Origin: Cryptomeria japonica
Lineage: Eukaryota > Streptophyta > Pinopsida > Cupressales > Cupressaceae
DNA length: 64,000 nucleotides
NCBI RefSeq assembly: GCF_030272615.1
Contig: NC_081414.1
Coordinates: 239,665,233-239,729,232, forward strand
Direction of reading: 5' to 3'
Shown here: one piece after another, positions 43,971 through 57,087 of the stretch
Layout: each line of letters starts with the position of its first letter
Numbering within the stretch: the first letter of the stretch is position 1
Notes under the pieces: generated by a model
The model's input: the letters and a program-made list of their open reading frames with translations, nothing else
Databases searched by the model: none
What the model was told of the DNA's origin: nothing
Made by a program: the position numbers and the translations under genes

Positions 43971-45600
43971 GTAACGTTCCTTTTGTCGGCCCTAGTTTAA
44001 TATGAGGTTTACTCCTAGGTTCGCGTAGCCTAAGTGGATGTGGTTAGGGGAATCAATGTCCTGAGGTGAGCTCTAGCAAAGGTTTTCAGAGTTTTCAAAA
44101 AAAGTTGCAATTTTTAGCAAATGTCTCTTTTTAGTAAGTGTTATTTATAGCACTTGGTCTTGGCTTCTACTTTCAGTTCTGAGAGCAATGCCTTCCAATT
44201 CTGACCTTGGTGAGTTATAATGTTTTTATAGTGATATTTGATTTTGTCACTTTTAAGTCTTTTATAAAGTAGCTTTATGAGTTGAGGGTGATGGGTTCAT
44301 GAGGTGTTCCCCTTGTTCAACACCTAGGGAAGTGTTAACTTCAAGTTGTTATAAAATGCAAATGAAGTCTTCAAAAGTGAATGCCGAGGTATGGAGGTGT
44401 TTTAATATTTTAAAAGATTATTACATTGCCTCCAAAAGTGGATGCCGAGGTATGGAGGTGTTTTAATATTTTAAAAGATTATTTCATTGCCTCCAAAAGT
44501 GGATGCCAAGCTTGGTGTGATAAAGTGATTTAAAAAAAAATTGTTATTGTGAGCTCAAAAGGTGGATCAAACCTCTTGGAGGTAATTTCATTTTATTTGT
44601 TATGTGAAATGGAAGGGAAACTAATTCAAATTCAAATGAAGATTTCCCTAATTCTTCCCCCACGCTATAAATATTGTTTTGAGCTCTCATTTGGACATGC
44701 CTACTTCGACAACTTAATGTTATGTTGCCGGATTGATCTCTGGAGTTCATCTTTGGCTTGATAGAGGACAAAATCCCTCTACTAGGTACCTGGTTTCGGT
44801 GGTGAAACATCCACCCTAGCTGATTGGTTCTTTTGGTTGAATTTATTTAGTGATTTTGGCTTTGTGGGTGATTTTGGGTTTGAGTAAGATGAAGATATAT
44901 TCAGTTTTCTGATATGGGAAAATAGTTTTGGTGTGGTGTGTGCTTATTTGGAGTGTGGTTTGAGTTTTGAAGAATTTAGAAGTATTTTCAGTGTGTTGGT
45001 TGCCAGATATTTCCTACTAGGTAATGTTTTAAAGGATTCCTCTTTGTTGGGCGATGCATTTAAGTGATCATTTGTTATGTTTGGTGAAGAACTGAATTTT
45101 CTAGTTGGTCATCCCCTCCAGGAGGGTCGTACACCTTTACCTTGGCATTGGGGATCTTTGTGGGTTGAAATGCAATTTGCTAGTTGGGGAAACTTCCATT
45201 TGTTGCATCTTATGTTTCTGAAGATGTTATGAGCAAGCTGGAGCAGAATCTAGGCGAGTTTGAAGGCTTGGGAAAGAACTAGCTAATCGCCCTTGTCTTG
45301 TTTGGCACCTATCTTGGTAGCTGGTCGATTTCTGTGTACAATCTTAATGTTTGGAGTTCATATCAGGTTTGCAAACTGTTTTAATCTGATTTGTAATGTT
45401 GGAGCTAGTTCAATGAAGTTTGAATGAAGACTAGTTGTTATCAGCTCATTATTTTCTATACTTTGTTGAAAAGTATTATGCTTTATGTATGTTTCTTATC
45501 TTGAATGAAATCTGAAAGCTTCAATCAGCAAACTACTTCATTGGGTTCCATAAACTTGCAAACATATACTTCAATAAAAAAATCAGGGGTGGCCTTTACA
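43971..45600 (+). repeat. LARD-J 5' LTR
   Basis: Starts TGTAACGTTCC and ends GGGGTGGCCTTTACA, 1,630 bp. It shares the order of landmarks with 49538-51210: CTTTTTAGTAAG motifs, a GAGCTCTCATTT block, CTGGTTTC...GATGAAA-like and ATCCACCCTAG. Identity is low (about two thirds by eye), so the element is old. TATAAATA at about 44665 is a likely promoter. A TGGT at 45602 may be a decayed primer site. Confidence 0.6.
44370..44508 (+). repeat. Tandem repeat, 61-bp unit
   Basis: About 2.3 copies of a unit containing CAAAAGTGGATGCCGAGG and TGGAGGTGTTTTAATATTTT, starting at 44372, 44433 and 44494. It lies in the LARD-J 5' LTR and is absent from its 3' LTR. Confidence 0.85.
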
Positions 45601-48600
45601 CTGGTTTTTTTCTCAGATCTCATTTTTTTAGAATTTATGTTTTTACTCAGTTGTGCATGTGCAGCTCTTCTTTTAACATCTTTAAAACTCCATAACTTTC
45701 ACAAACTCAGAATCAAGTACTGTTTTTCTTAAGTTGATATTTTTCTAAGAACTACATAGTGGCATAGTTTATTTCTGCTTATTTTGATTTGTTTCTTTAT
45801 TTTTGACCCCATTATTTTGCAGGGTTATTTTCATTCATTTTGTGTGTAGGTCTGACTATTTTCAATTTCTAACAGTGGTTTAATGCAAATGTTAGTCAAA
45901 GACATTGCAACTAGAAACCACTAACTCTGTGGTTTTGCGGGACATTTTGTTGAAGACATTTCCTAGACCATTTCTATTTCTATTTGTTGTGTTTGCATTG
46001 AAGCATTGGAAACTGGGTTAAAATTTTCTCACGATTTGATTTAAGTTTTAAAATAAACAAGTGTCTTTTAATCCCTAATAAGTGGGGTGCATAGGCTATT
46101 CTCTCATATACTTGTGTGATCTTGAGAAATAAAAACACATACTTCCAAATTTCTGGCAAGGTACATAAAGGGCAAGAATGAAAGTTGTACTTTAAAGGAG
46201 TCATCTTTGTGTTTGGCACAATCATGGGGCCCCTATTTGTTAGGACACAAGGCGAAGGGACCTTTGCTTGCACTTAGGTCCCATGCTTGTAGATGGGCTT
46301 TGGTTCATAGATTAAGCCTGCTATACTTTCGAGTTTCGAGTATATTGATGATTCCCCAGAAATCTTGTACATCCTAGATAAAAACCTTTCGGCCATACCT
46401 AGTTGTAAAGCACTGGCAAGCAATTAGCCCCAAGAAGTTACAATGTGCCACCAAAAACGGATGTGCAAGTTGCATATGCTCTCTCTTTATCTTGGGTGAT
46501 AAAAAACAATTAGTTTCTGCAACATGGGAATTACACATCACACTTGGACACGGCATATCGATTGGCTTATAGCCATTTACATCCTTTGTTGAATAATTTT
46601 TGGATTTTTAATGGGACAGCTATGGAATCATTGATGACAAGTATGAAAGTTCTGATTTTGGTATTTATCATCTCAGTAGCTCACTTTATTTGCAAAATCA
46701 GTTTGTGGTATCCATTGATAACCCATTGTTTGAGATGGATGTTGAGAAGATAATTGACAATCCACTTTTTGAGTTGGATGATGGGAACTACTCTTGGTTG
46801 TGGCATTGCACTTTGTGGAAATAGTAGGTATGGGATCTTGGACTTGAGTTGGAGTGTGAATTCCAGCGTGGTGTTGATCTTAGTTCACATTATGAGGTGG
46901 ATGGATACCCTCTTGGGAGACCACCAGATATGAAAAGTGTAAATGAAGAGATAGATGAAGACTAAATTTGGAGTGATATGACACTAGGTGGCTTCATCAT
47001 TCATAACAACACGAGATTTGGAAAGGCAACATGGGTATTTGATTTATTGATTCCAGTTGAGGGCTATTTCTTTGTTAGTACTTGTTTTTGAGTTATATCA
47101 TTCTTGCATGAGAATTGGTCATGAATTTTGGAATTGGCTAACAAGTGGGACATTTCATACTTTAATTGTGTTGATGAGTAGCATTGCATGCCCTTCAATT
47201 GTAGTTGGTGATGTTTCTTCTTCAATGGATATATTGATTTTTGGAGACTTCTACATTTCAGATTTTGAAAGGGAAAAAAACTGTGTTCTTGAGTTTGCTG
47301 GGATTTTTAGAACAATAATAGTAAGGAAATATAGTTTGTAGCTTGTTTCTTATGTAGCTTTGGAGAAAGGAGGACATAAATATGACATCTATATACTTGA
47401 CAATCTATCCTTTGGATTGAGTGATGTTATATGTTATACTAATCTTTCTTTGGGATTGGTTTTGAAATCAACAATTGCACTTCAATTGTTGATGCTTTCA
47501 TGGATAGGCTACAAGGGATTAACAAACAAGTCACAAACTTTTCATGATGAGCATGTTATTATGGATGACACTTGGAGTTATGATTTGTACCTTTCTAGTT
47601 ATGTTGGAGATTGTTCTTGGTTTGGTATCTATGCTTGGGTTCTTCAACAAAAATTGATAGAGATTATTGTGAGTTATAAGAGTGACCTTTAGAGTGATAA
47701 GGATCAAAATGTCAGACTTTAAGGTGCTGTTTGTTTTCTTATGAGCCACTATGTGATTCCATTGCTTCATCTATGGGTGGATAGGAGAGATATTTTAAGC
47801 AAAGATTGGAGCATCGATAGTGTGGCCACTCTTGGGAGTATTCCTTGGCAAATAATAGATCAGTTTTCCAGTTTTGGAGCTTGTTGTTTGGCTGCAGATC
47901 AGTCACTTCACTTTATTGTTTGCTCTCATTCAGGGGAGTTGGCACATTATTATTTGTCAAGGAAGTGAGTTTTCAGTTGGAGATTGCTTTGAGGTGTTTT
48001 CCAACAACTTCGAGTTATTTTTGAGCACTACAACGCTCAACTTTCATGCTTATTCTTGGAGATTCCATTAGTGCAGTTGTTGTCCACTATGTACAGCACT
48101 TAAATCAGATTGCACTTTGCTGATTACAGTTATGAACAGCAGTAGTTATTGTTTAATTTAGACCTTCCGAACTTAGGGAGTTCACCTTATGAAGGCTTGT
48201 GTTGTAAGCTTTGATAGTTTGCCCTCAAAAATGGTTCAGGACAGTGAACTTCCTTATGCTATGGTTTGTCTTTTAGAGGCCCTTGGAGTTGTAACAGTGA
48301 GCATTGGCATCACTGTCCACTTTCCAATCAGCCTATACATGACATTAGTTCACAACATGCAGATGTGTTGGATGTTTTCTTCAAACCTACAGTTGAGTTC
48401 TTTATGGTTGAGGCTGGTTGGTAGAGATAATTTTATCGTAGGAGATGATTTTTCAGTGAATTCCACACTCATGAATTCTATGTATCTAGTGAGATTTCAG
48501 ATTGTTCATTGCTGTTCTAACTTTTTCAAAACATTGTTTTGGGTGACCTTAGTCTCTGGGCAGTTTGTTTTGGGGGATCCTTTGGGTATAGTTCGATTAT

Positions 48601-49537
48601 TCTCCACTTCCACTTGGGAGAGTTTGGGTCACTACAGTCACTTCATGATCTTATTACGCATGCTTCTAGACGATGATTGGTTGATTTCAGTGAGTTGGAT
48701 TTCTTGGCATATTCAAGTTTCTTCCCTCGACTCTTAGAGATTCAGTTTCGGTGATATGATTCCAGTTGTTGACCACAAAGGCATCACTTGGTTAGCTGAT
48801 TTCAGGGTTGGTTATGTTGACATCGTCCTTACTAGTCCCTTGATAGTAATAGATCCGTTTCTTGTTTGGGAGTTCATGAGGAGATATGTTGAGGATTATA
48901 GTTTTGGGCTGAGTAGATATTTCTTTGAGTTGCCCAAGATCATGTTCATTACTTGGACTGTAGTTATGGATCTTACTGGGTTGCCACAACAAGTGATGTT
49001 TCATGTTGTGATTAGAGTGGCACAATGTCAACATGGTGGCTCCTTTTTGAGATTGATTTGTAACCCCAGGATCACTTGGGTTTGTAGTTCTGCAGTTGAG
49101 GATGAGGAAGCCAATGTTGGCTTATTGGGGTTTACTCTTATGGTGTTCTAGTTTAGTTCTTTCAGAGAGCAGTTTCTTGAGGAGTTGACAAAGTTGTTGC
49201 AACATTTGATTGCTCTTCTTGCTGGTAGTTATTAAGTTGTCTCTTGTGTTGGCATTTGCAAGACAGTGCTTTGTGAGGTTGGTGCTACAGATCTCCTAGG
49301 TTTACTTGGGTCCCTGGGATCATTCGTGGTTATAGTCTGGATCAGTCTGGTGATTGTGGAGTTGTAATCGCTCAAGGACAAGCAATCTGGGGGAGGGAGA
49401 GTTCTTTTAGAGGTCCGTGCTATAGATCTCCTAGGTTTACTTGGGACATTGGGATCATTCGTGGTTATAGTCTAGATCAATTTGGTGATTGTGGAGTTTC
49501 AATTGCTTGAGGAAAAGCAATCTTGGGGAGGGAGGAC
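45601..49537 (+). pseudogene. LARD-J internal region, decayed coding sequence
   Basis: Plus-strand open pieces at 46544-46753, 47057-47341, 47360-47692, 48189-48737 and 48756-49151 lie in different frames. No gag, RT or integrase motif was recognised. The segment near 47730-47830 (MSHYVIPLLHLWVDRRDILS) aligns with LARD-I near 56070-56170 (TSHLMVPFAHQLVDWEDILR), so the two elements share an ancestral protein. The region ends in a purine-rich tract (CTTGGGGAGGGAGGAC) next to the 3' LTR. Confidence 0.55.
49282..49537 (+). repeat. Duplication (135 bp) that copies the polypurine tract
   Basis: Two units start GTGCTACAGATCTCCTAGG (49282) and GTGCTATAGATCTCCTAGG (49417). Each ends in a purine tract (CTGGGGGAGGGAGAG and CTTGGGGAGGGAGGAC). 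Only the second borders the LTR. Confidence 0.8.
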
Positions 49538-51210
49538 TGTAATGTCCCCTTCTTGCACCTAATCAGTTTGGGAGCCCATTAGCCTATTGCAGAGTTCCAA
49601 CAGGCTAAGTGGAGTTGGTTGGGGGACTCAAGGCTTGTGCAAGGCTTGGTGGTGGTTTTTGGTGCTTTCTGGCAAGGGTTACTAATATTAGCAATGGCCA
49701 TTTTTAGCACTTACTATTTATAGTAAGTTTTAGTGCACCTCAGATTGGGCCAGTTTGGTGTTTGGAGTCTGGACACACTTACAATTTTTAGCAGTTGCTA
49801 TTTTTAGTAGCTGGGCCAACCTCTGTTCTCTAGCAGTGTAATACTTCATACTTGGACACTGGGTGAATTTTTATTATGTTCAGAGAAATATATTTTTATT
49901 TTTGTCACCTAAGTCTTTAATATTGTTGTTTAATTACTGAAGTGATTTGTACCCCTTAGCCTAGTTGCACAATGTTGTTTTTAAAAAGGGGGTCTTTTAT
50001 GTCTTGATGGGACTCCAAGAATTAAGAGATTTATCTTTTTCTAAGGCTAAATTTTTAGCCTCCAAAAAGTTAACACCTAAGTAGGAGGAGAAAATTCAAA
50101 ATTAATATTTTATAAAGGTTTATTATATTTTTCAAAAAGGGGGATGTCTAGGGGATATAAGAAGACAAAAGTAAATTAAATTGTTTTATTTCAGACTTCT
50201 TAAAAAGCTACAACTTTCCAGGGAATTTGAACTTTTAGTTTTGGAGGGAAAATGGTTGAAACCGGAAAGGAGGCCTACATTAATTCATGTTTGAGCTCTC
50301 ATTTATGTATCTTTCTTTTGGCAACATAATTGATGTTGTTGGATTGCTTCCAGGATTTTAATTTTTGCTAGGTGAGGACGAAAACCTTCATCTTTGCTTG
50401 CTGGTTTCACCGATGAAAGATCCACCCTAGTTGGAAGGAGTGATTCTACCTCGGGTCACTTTGGTACTCATAGAGTTCCTGATTTCTATCATTTTGGTGA
50501 AGTTAGAATGAAAATCTACAGTGCTTTTTGAAGCGATTTTGCAGTTTTTGGTGTGGTGTGTGTTATTTTGATATGTGGAATGAGTTTGGAGAAGATTAGT
50601 TGCTTTTTTCAAAGTGCTGGAGCGAGTTTACTGAGTTTTGGAAGTGCTTTTATAAGTAGCTTAGAATCAAATATTTACTCATACCTCTTGAAGATTGAAG
50701 ACAAACATTCTGGATGTTCTTCCATTGTGTTTCTCTTGGCTGGGAGCTAACTTTTGAGCTTTTATGTGTGGGGTTTGAAGAACTGATTTATTCCAAATCC
50801 CGCCTAGAGCTGGGTGTCATCTCCTTGCTAACATGTGGGTTTTGGTGAATATTGTAATCTGCATATTAGTGATTCAATCTGCTCTTGAAAGTAGAGTTTT
50901 CTGAGTTTAAAATCTGCATATGATCAGTTGTTTTCAAAGATTTCTGAAGGAGTTTGGAGTAGTTGCTGATTTGATAAAGAACTAAAACTATATACTTCTT
51001 GGCATGTTTACCGGGTCTGCAATTGTTTCAATAACTCTGATTTCTGATAACTGTTGTTGCATTTTGATTTGTATTGGTTTTCCAAGTTGATTTGAAAGCA
51101 AGTCTATGCATAAACTCATCCCATGCAATGTTATTTTCAATACATGCAACATCATGATGAATGAAAAATGAAATACAAAACACTCCTGCAATTGTCTCTT
51201 TCTATCACAA
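49538..51210 (+). repeat. LARD-J 3' LTR, main part
   Basis: Starts TGTAATGTCCCCTTCTTGCA right after the polypurine tract. It is cut near its end by LARD-I and resumes at 58726-58752 (GGGGTGGACACTACA). CTATTTTTAG-type motifs lie at 49697-49815. I found no target duplication for J. Confidence 0.65.
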
Positions 51211-53278
51211 TGTAATGACCCCTTTTCCGCTCTAGTTTGTTTTGGGGTATATTGGCCAATTCTGAGACCCGTTTGTCAATCAGAGGTAGAATTAGGGTTT
51301 CCTATTTTCTAGGAGGATGTTTCGGCATTTTTGGTGGCCTACATGTTGGAGTTTGTCAGTTTGGGTTCTGGATTCCTTTTGGGTTTTCGGAAAGCTTCGC
51401 AATAATGGTACATGCATAACAAGCAGTGAAGTTTGACAAACTTACTATTTTTAGTAAGTGGAGGCGAGAGCAACTTATTTCTCTGGGTTTTTTTGGGTTT
51501 TCAGAGATCTTCGCGATGGTGTAACATGCAAATGAATCTGAAGACTTTTCCGGACTTACTATTTTTAGCAGTGTGCTATTTATAGTAAGTACTATTTTTG
51601 GCAAGTTGCTGTGGTCCAATTCAAAAGCTATGGCAAGCAGTGCAGTTTTTCAGGATTCTAGCCTTCAGATTTTTTTGAGCAGTATTCGATATATGACAAT
51701 TAAAGTATTTTTTAATACTTTATTATTTTCCCCTTGGCCTAGGCATAAATGGTGTATGACATAAAGGGGGTCGATTTGATATTTAATTTATCAACTTATA
51801 GCCTGAGTCTAGACGCCCATGTAGGTGTTTTTCATTAAAAGGGATTATGACTTTACAATATATTTGATATTTGCTCAAGGGAGAAATACATTGTTGCTAA
51901 ATAAAATATTTAAAAGTCATTTCCCTAAGTTTATGTTGAGCGCTCACTTATTTTACTATTGGCAATTTTAATAAAGTGACTCATCTATGCACTTGAGCGA
52001 TTTGGGAAGGAGATGGAATGAAATGAAATGAAAGACAAATTAAAAGAAATTTGAATGTCAGTGTTTAATCCCATATTGGAGGGAAAGGAAGTTCGATTTG
52101 GAGACAAGATTATAAATAAAGGCCTTGGGTTCTCATTTTGGGTATCCATGTTTATTTGCAATGAAGTGTTGTCAAAATTCAGATTGATTGCTTCAAGGAC
52201 TGCTTACCTCCTAGCTGAATCTAAGCTTCTCACTTGAAAGATAGCGACTAGTTGAGACTGTAAGACTATTCTTCACTCAAGAGAATAGATGGAGTTCATT
52301 GAGAAGTTTATGTTTGATGTTTTCTGATTTTTGGTGTGAAGTGTGTGAGTTGCAGGTTGCTGGTTTTCAGTGTGGCTGTAGGTGTGTTGAAATCATAAGT
52401 CTTTGTGTGGTTCTCCAATGGTTCTGGGTATTTGCTCAACCTTTCCCTATGCCCTAGGCGATTCTTCATGTCAGTTTTCAGCTCTTAATTTGGAGTCTTG
52501 ATTTTTATATTGCAAGTCGAACTTCATGCCCTAGCCATACTATGCTAGAGAGTGTTGTGGGTTGTGTGTTAATTGTTTGCTCAGTGTTTATTGTTGTTTA
52601 TCAACTCTATTTGGGTCGTCTCATGTCTAGGGTTCATTTGATTGTATTTTGAAGTTATTTTGTTGGGTTATGAGTGAGTTAGGAGTGAATTTGTGGAGTT
52701 TAGTGTTGGTGGTCTGAGCTTTCCAACTTGTTGTTCATGTATATCAGATTTTAGAATGTGGAGTTTGGAGTGGTTTTTGGGAGTGTGAGTTCTTCGGTAT
52801 TTTTGGGAAAGGAACTGATTATCATTTGCAGCTGTTAGATTGGTTATCAGCACTTGATGTGCCATTTATATTTACCTTTGTAATGTTGATTAGTAGTACT
52901 AACAAGTTATATTGTGAATTGCTCTTAATTTCCCACTGAATAAGTGGAAGAGGCTAGCTTGCTGCCTATATTATTTATTGTACTGTTGTTCTCCCGTTGA
53001 ATAAGCGGTTGAGTAGATTGTTGTTAAAATTTCTACTACCCGCTGGACAAGCGGAAGGGGCTAGCTTGCCGTCCAGTTTTGTAATTTCCAATTCATTTTG
53101 GAAGCTAACGATCCCCTTATCACCGTATGCTCTCACCTTCCCACACTGGGCTCTTGGTGATCAGAAAGTGGAAGGGTTACCTTTCATAAGCATTTTGATT
53201 ATCATTTTTCTAACCCTAATGGGTGCTTGTGATGTTTGTAACTGGAAAAATTTGAAAAAAATCAAGGGGGATATTTCA
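51211..53278 (+). repeat. LARD-I 5' LTR
   Basis: Starts TGTAATGACCCCTTTTCCGC and ends GGGGGATATTTCA, 2,068 bp. It is close to 57088-58720 but longer, with extra sequence at about 51406-51570 and 52780-53040. Motifs CTTACTATTTTTAGTAAGT (51441) and similar lie near 51441-51605. TATAAATAAAGG at about 52110 is the likely promoter. CACAA before it and TACAA after 58720 form a 4-of-5 target duplication. Confidence 0.85.
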
Positions 53279-53279
53279 G

Positions 53280-53291
53280 TGGTATTAGAGC
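53280..53291 (+). promoter_or_regulatory. Primer binding site, LARD-I
   Basis: TGGTATTAGAGC, one change from the initiator-methionine tRNA site, one base after the LTR end. Confidence 0.85.
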
Positions 53292-53319
53292 TGGTTTTCC
53301 TGCCAGCTTGTGAGTTCCA

Positions 53320-56300
53320 TTGGTAAATATCTCCATGAGTGATAGAGAAATGAGGTATTCCTGCCATCTTGTGCTTTCAACAAAAATTCATAATAAGATG
53401 ACTACGGAGAAATCTATATCTGAGTTGATACAAGAGTTGTCCACGGTAATGAGGGATCCTGACCTAAAAAGGGCATATTCAAGGATTATTGCGAAATCCA
53501 AAGGTTTTAATGGAGGAGTGCACATGACACATCAAGATGACCATGAGTTTGAAGGAGAAACCTTGACACATGAGGAGTGTGTGTTAGAGCCCCAAAATAC
53601 TCCTCTAGACTTGCATGTGGTTGGTAGTGATAAAGATCAGTTTGGCAATAAGAACAAAGCAATAGTCTGGAAACCTCATTTGGATTATCCCATGAAGGTC
53701 TTGAGACTAATGACTTCACAGAAGATGTAAGTAGAACTATTGTGTGGGTTGAGTTTGCTAAAGAAGAGCATGTTAAGGATGATTTGGGTGGCGTCATTGA
53801 ACCAACTTTTGACGAGTACCAAAGTGATGATGTTGGTGATGATTCCAATGAGCTTGTACATAATCATGTTGAAGATTTGGTGATAAATGGTTCTCCTCTT
53901 GTTGCTGCCCCAACTTCCCAAGAGTTTTCACAAGAAGACCTCTTTGGTATGCATGTGACTAATAAATATAAGATGAAAGATACACCTATAAACGGTGGGC
54001 TCATTGAAGGCAAAAGGAATAAAATATTCAAAACAACTAGCATTGATGACTCTTTGGTTCATTATAGGGTTGGTGACATGGGTGGTCTTGGGTTTGATTA
54101 TCAAACTAAGCTTTGGGAGAGAGATACTTATGAAGATATCAGTTTAAGTGAATTGGGAGGTGACTTATTCAATGAGTCAAGACTCCATGAGTATGATGAG
54201 CACTTTCCCTTTGAACCGAACAATCAGCCCCTTAGCACTTTGGATCCGAGTGTGATGGCACCTGGCGATGACAAGGAACCTGTGTGGGATGAATTTCCCT
54301 TTGATCCGGATGATGAAATGGAACTTGATGAGGATTCTATATCAGCAAACAATGGTGACGTTACACTTGATCTTGGAATTGCCTTCTCGTTTGATCAAAG
54401 TGACAATGAGGTGGGAGCAGGTTTAAAAGTCTACAAGGCTCCTGATAGTGAAGGGTTTGATGGTGTTCTTGAACATAAATCAGATATATTAGTGCACATA
54501 GCTGATCATCATCTTGGTGTTGAGCAATGTTATCACGTGGATGATGTGGGGGGTGAGACTAGGGACAACCAAGGAGTCGTTGAAAACAAGAATGGAAATT
54601 TTGATTGTAATCAAAGCCTCGAAGAACTAGTGGAGTCTAATCCTATTTATGATATTGAGCATTTTTAGCTAGTTGGTGGAGTTAGACAAGAGTCTTGGAG
54701 CAGCTATGGGGGCAGTGATTGCAAGAAACAAAGTTGTGATTTTTTCTTGCTGCCTATCAGTAGTACACCATCTTTGCATTCTTATGAGTGGGATGGTCAA
54801 TTCAAGGTGTCTGTTGAAAAAGAAATGCAAGCTCTATCCCAATTTGATCACACACATAGTTTGATTGAAGAACTCTATTGGAAGGCTCAAATGGATGAGA
54901 GACAGAAAGGGGTTAAGGATGAAGTTACTCTCCCTAATTTGCAACTTATTAAAGACTCTTTGGATATATTGAAATCAGATTACATACACTCGATTGAAGA
55001 TCAGGATTATGCCTTCAAACTTGCTAGGAAGACCACTAGTGCATTGTAAGGAAAAGAGAGAAAGGTTAATGAGCTTACTCTTGAGCTTGAATCAACAAAG
55101 GACATGTTAGAAAGCATTCAATTGGCTCTAAGGGAGGTAGAAGGTCAATTTGTTGATTTCAAACTTTTTAGGGAGCAAGAGAATGCACTAAGAGCTGAAG
55201 AAATCGAGCAAGTAATTGGTGAGTTTGATAGTCTTCGAGAAGAGTTTGATCTTGAGAACTTCACTAGAAAAACAAAAGTTGCATGTGCAGATTCGGATGA
55301 GCAAGATGGAAGTGAGCAAGGGGAAAGGGATGGCTTCCAAGTTCTTGATAATCCTCTCTTTGAAGTGGGTATCGAGAAAAGTTATGAAAACCCTCTTGTC
55401 GTGATGGATGATAAAACACGTGGTGAAGTGATCGAACATGAGACCGAGTATGGTTTCCAGTGTATGGATGATGTGATGTCAAACCATGAGGATGTGCCAC
55501 GTTTTGTGAATAGTAATCTTTCGAGGCTGCTTGATACTAAATGCATGTGGGGTTGAGGATGAAGACTCCACTTGGGAAGTGTTCTATCAAGATGTTTTCA
55601 ACATCTTTGGCATCAAGGTGTTGTCTAAACACTATTTAGTAGCCGTCTATGGTTTCATTGCAACAACAAGGAGTGAAGATTTCAGACTTGTTACTCATGA
55701 AGTAGGGGTGAAAGAAGGACCAGAACGTGGTGATTGCATGCTTGATAACCTATTCCTTGGGTTGAATAATAATAAGGCTCATACTAGTCCATTTTGGGAG
55801 TTGGATTTTCCATACTCCAATGTGGTTGAAACTTTCATGGTTAGGCTTTAAGGGTTTGCTAGAGGAGACATCAGTGTCTTAAGTATGCACTTGGTCCTTA
55901 CTAGCACTTGGGGATGTGTTGAGTTTTCTTTTCAGTGTGTTGAAGATCACTTTCGGTTGGGTATCCAGGCTCGAGATCGTCAACATGGTCTGATGGACCT
56001 TGTTACATGTGGAAAGAAGGATCTTTGGAGGGATAAGGAACAAATTTTCAGTCTTGATGGTGTTGTTCCCATCTTTACCAGCCATTTGATGGTTCCTTTT
56101 GCTCATCAACTAGTGGATTGGGAAGATATTCTGAGAAAAGGATGGTTCTATGTGGAGTTGGAGTCACTAGAGAGGAAATTTTAGCCTTGGACGTGAGCAG
56201 ATGTGTTGTTTTGGATGACGATTTCTTGTGTTGCAGCAACTTTTCATCTTCTTGGATGCTGATCTTCCTAAAATGAGATCTCAAGTCAATCATTTCAAAC

Positions 56301-56905
56301 TTGGTGGGCTGTTGGTGTACTCTTTTTCAGACTTCACAGTCTCCTAGCAAGACGGGTTTATGGTCTCAGATGAGAGGTATGGCGAGTTGGGGCAATTAGT
56401 ATCTGTGTATGGGAAGTGTTCAAGCTCTAACTAGTGGTTATTCTTATGCCCTCTCTTCTACTTATGGTTGGGACAATGAACCTTTGCTTTCTATGGTTCA
56501 TCATTCTGAGGTGCTTGGAGTGGGAACTATAAGAGATTTCAGAAGTCTCCATGGTTGTATCGGAATAATTCAATTGAGGCCTAGTAGATTCATGTGGAGT
56601 TATGAGAACGAGTTGTTGAGCTTCTCCAAAGGATTGTTTTCCTCCTTGCAGGAAGATTTGGAGAAGTCGCATTTACAGTCATAGCTCTGCTTGACACCTT
56701 GGGCAGATGTGTTGTGGAGTTTGATCGTGAGTTGAGTAGACTTTATTTCCTGTTGCCCAGGCTTGTGATAGACAGTGGCATTGTCGATATTGATTACTCG
56801 GAGCTTTATGGGCACGAGATGTTGCATGATATTGATTTCAGTCCTTCAAGATTTTTCAATCTAAGTATCATGGATGATAACATTTTGGAGTTACAAGGGA
56901 GGTAA
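53320..56905 (+). pseudogene. LARD-I internal ORF, broken (unknown function)
   Basis: A long coding-like region in pieces. 53320-53730 opens with EKSISELIQELSTVMRDPDL. After a shift near 53690 the main frame 53742-55556 has only two in-frame stops (54666, 55047). It is acidic (FPFDPDDEMELDEDSISANN) with a later coiled-coil-like part (VNELTLELESTKDMLESIQL). 55531-56184 follows in a third frame (STWEVFYQDVFNIFGIKVLS), then 56409-56905. No knuckle, protease, RT or integrase was found, so this is a large non-autonomous element, presumably moved by another element's enzymes (inference). Confidence 0.65.
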
Positions 56906-57074
56906 GTGCAGTTTTGGCGTGATGTTTTCACTGATGTGATCAAAGTGGTGCAACATCGACATGGTGGGTTCTTCCTGAGACATACATGGGACCTTGGGAT
57001 TGTACTTGCTTTGGTATGAATTAGTTTAAAATTTTCTAGAGTTGTGGTGTCATTGCTTGAGGACTAGCAATTTT

Positions 57075-57087
57075 GGGAAGGGCGGAC
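57075..57087 (+). promoter_or_regulatory. Polypurine tract, LARD-I
   Basis: GGGAAGGGCGGAC directly precedes the 3' LTR, as expected for the plus-strand primer. Confidence 0.8.

Noticed and set aside
46544-49151. Host membrane-protein genes on the plus strand
   Set aside because: Hydrophobic short frames are phase-shifted decay products; part aligns with LARD-I internal sequence between LTRs.
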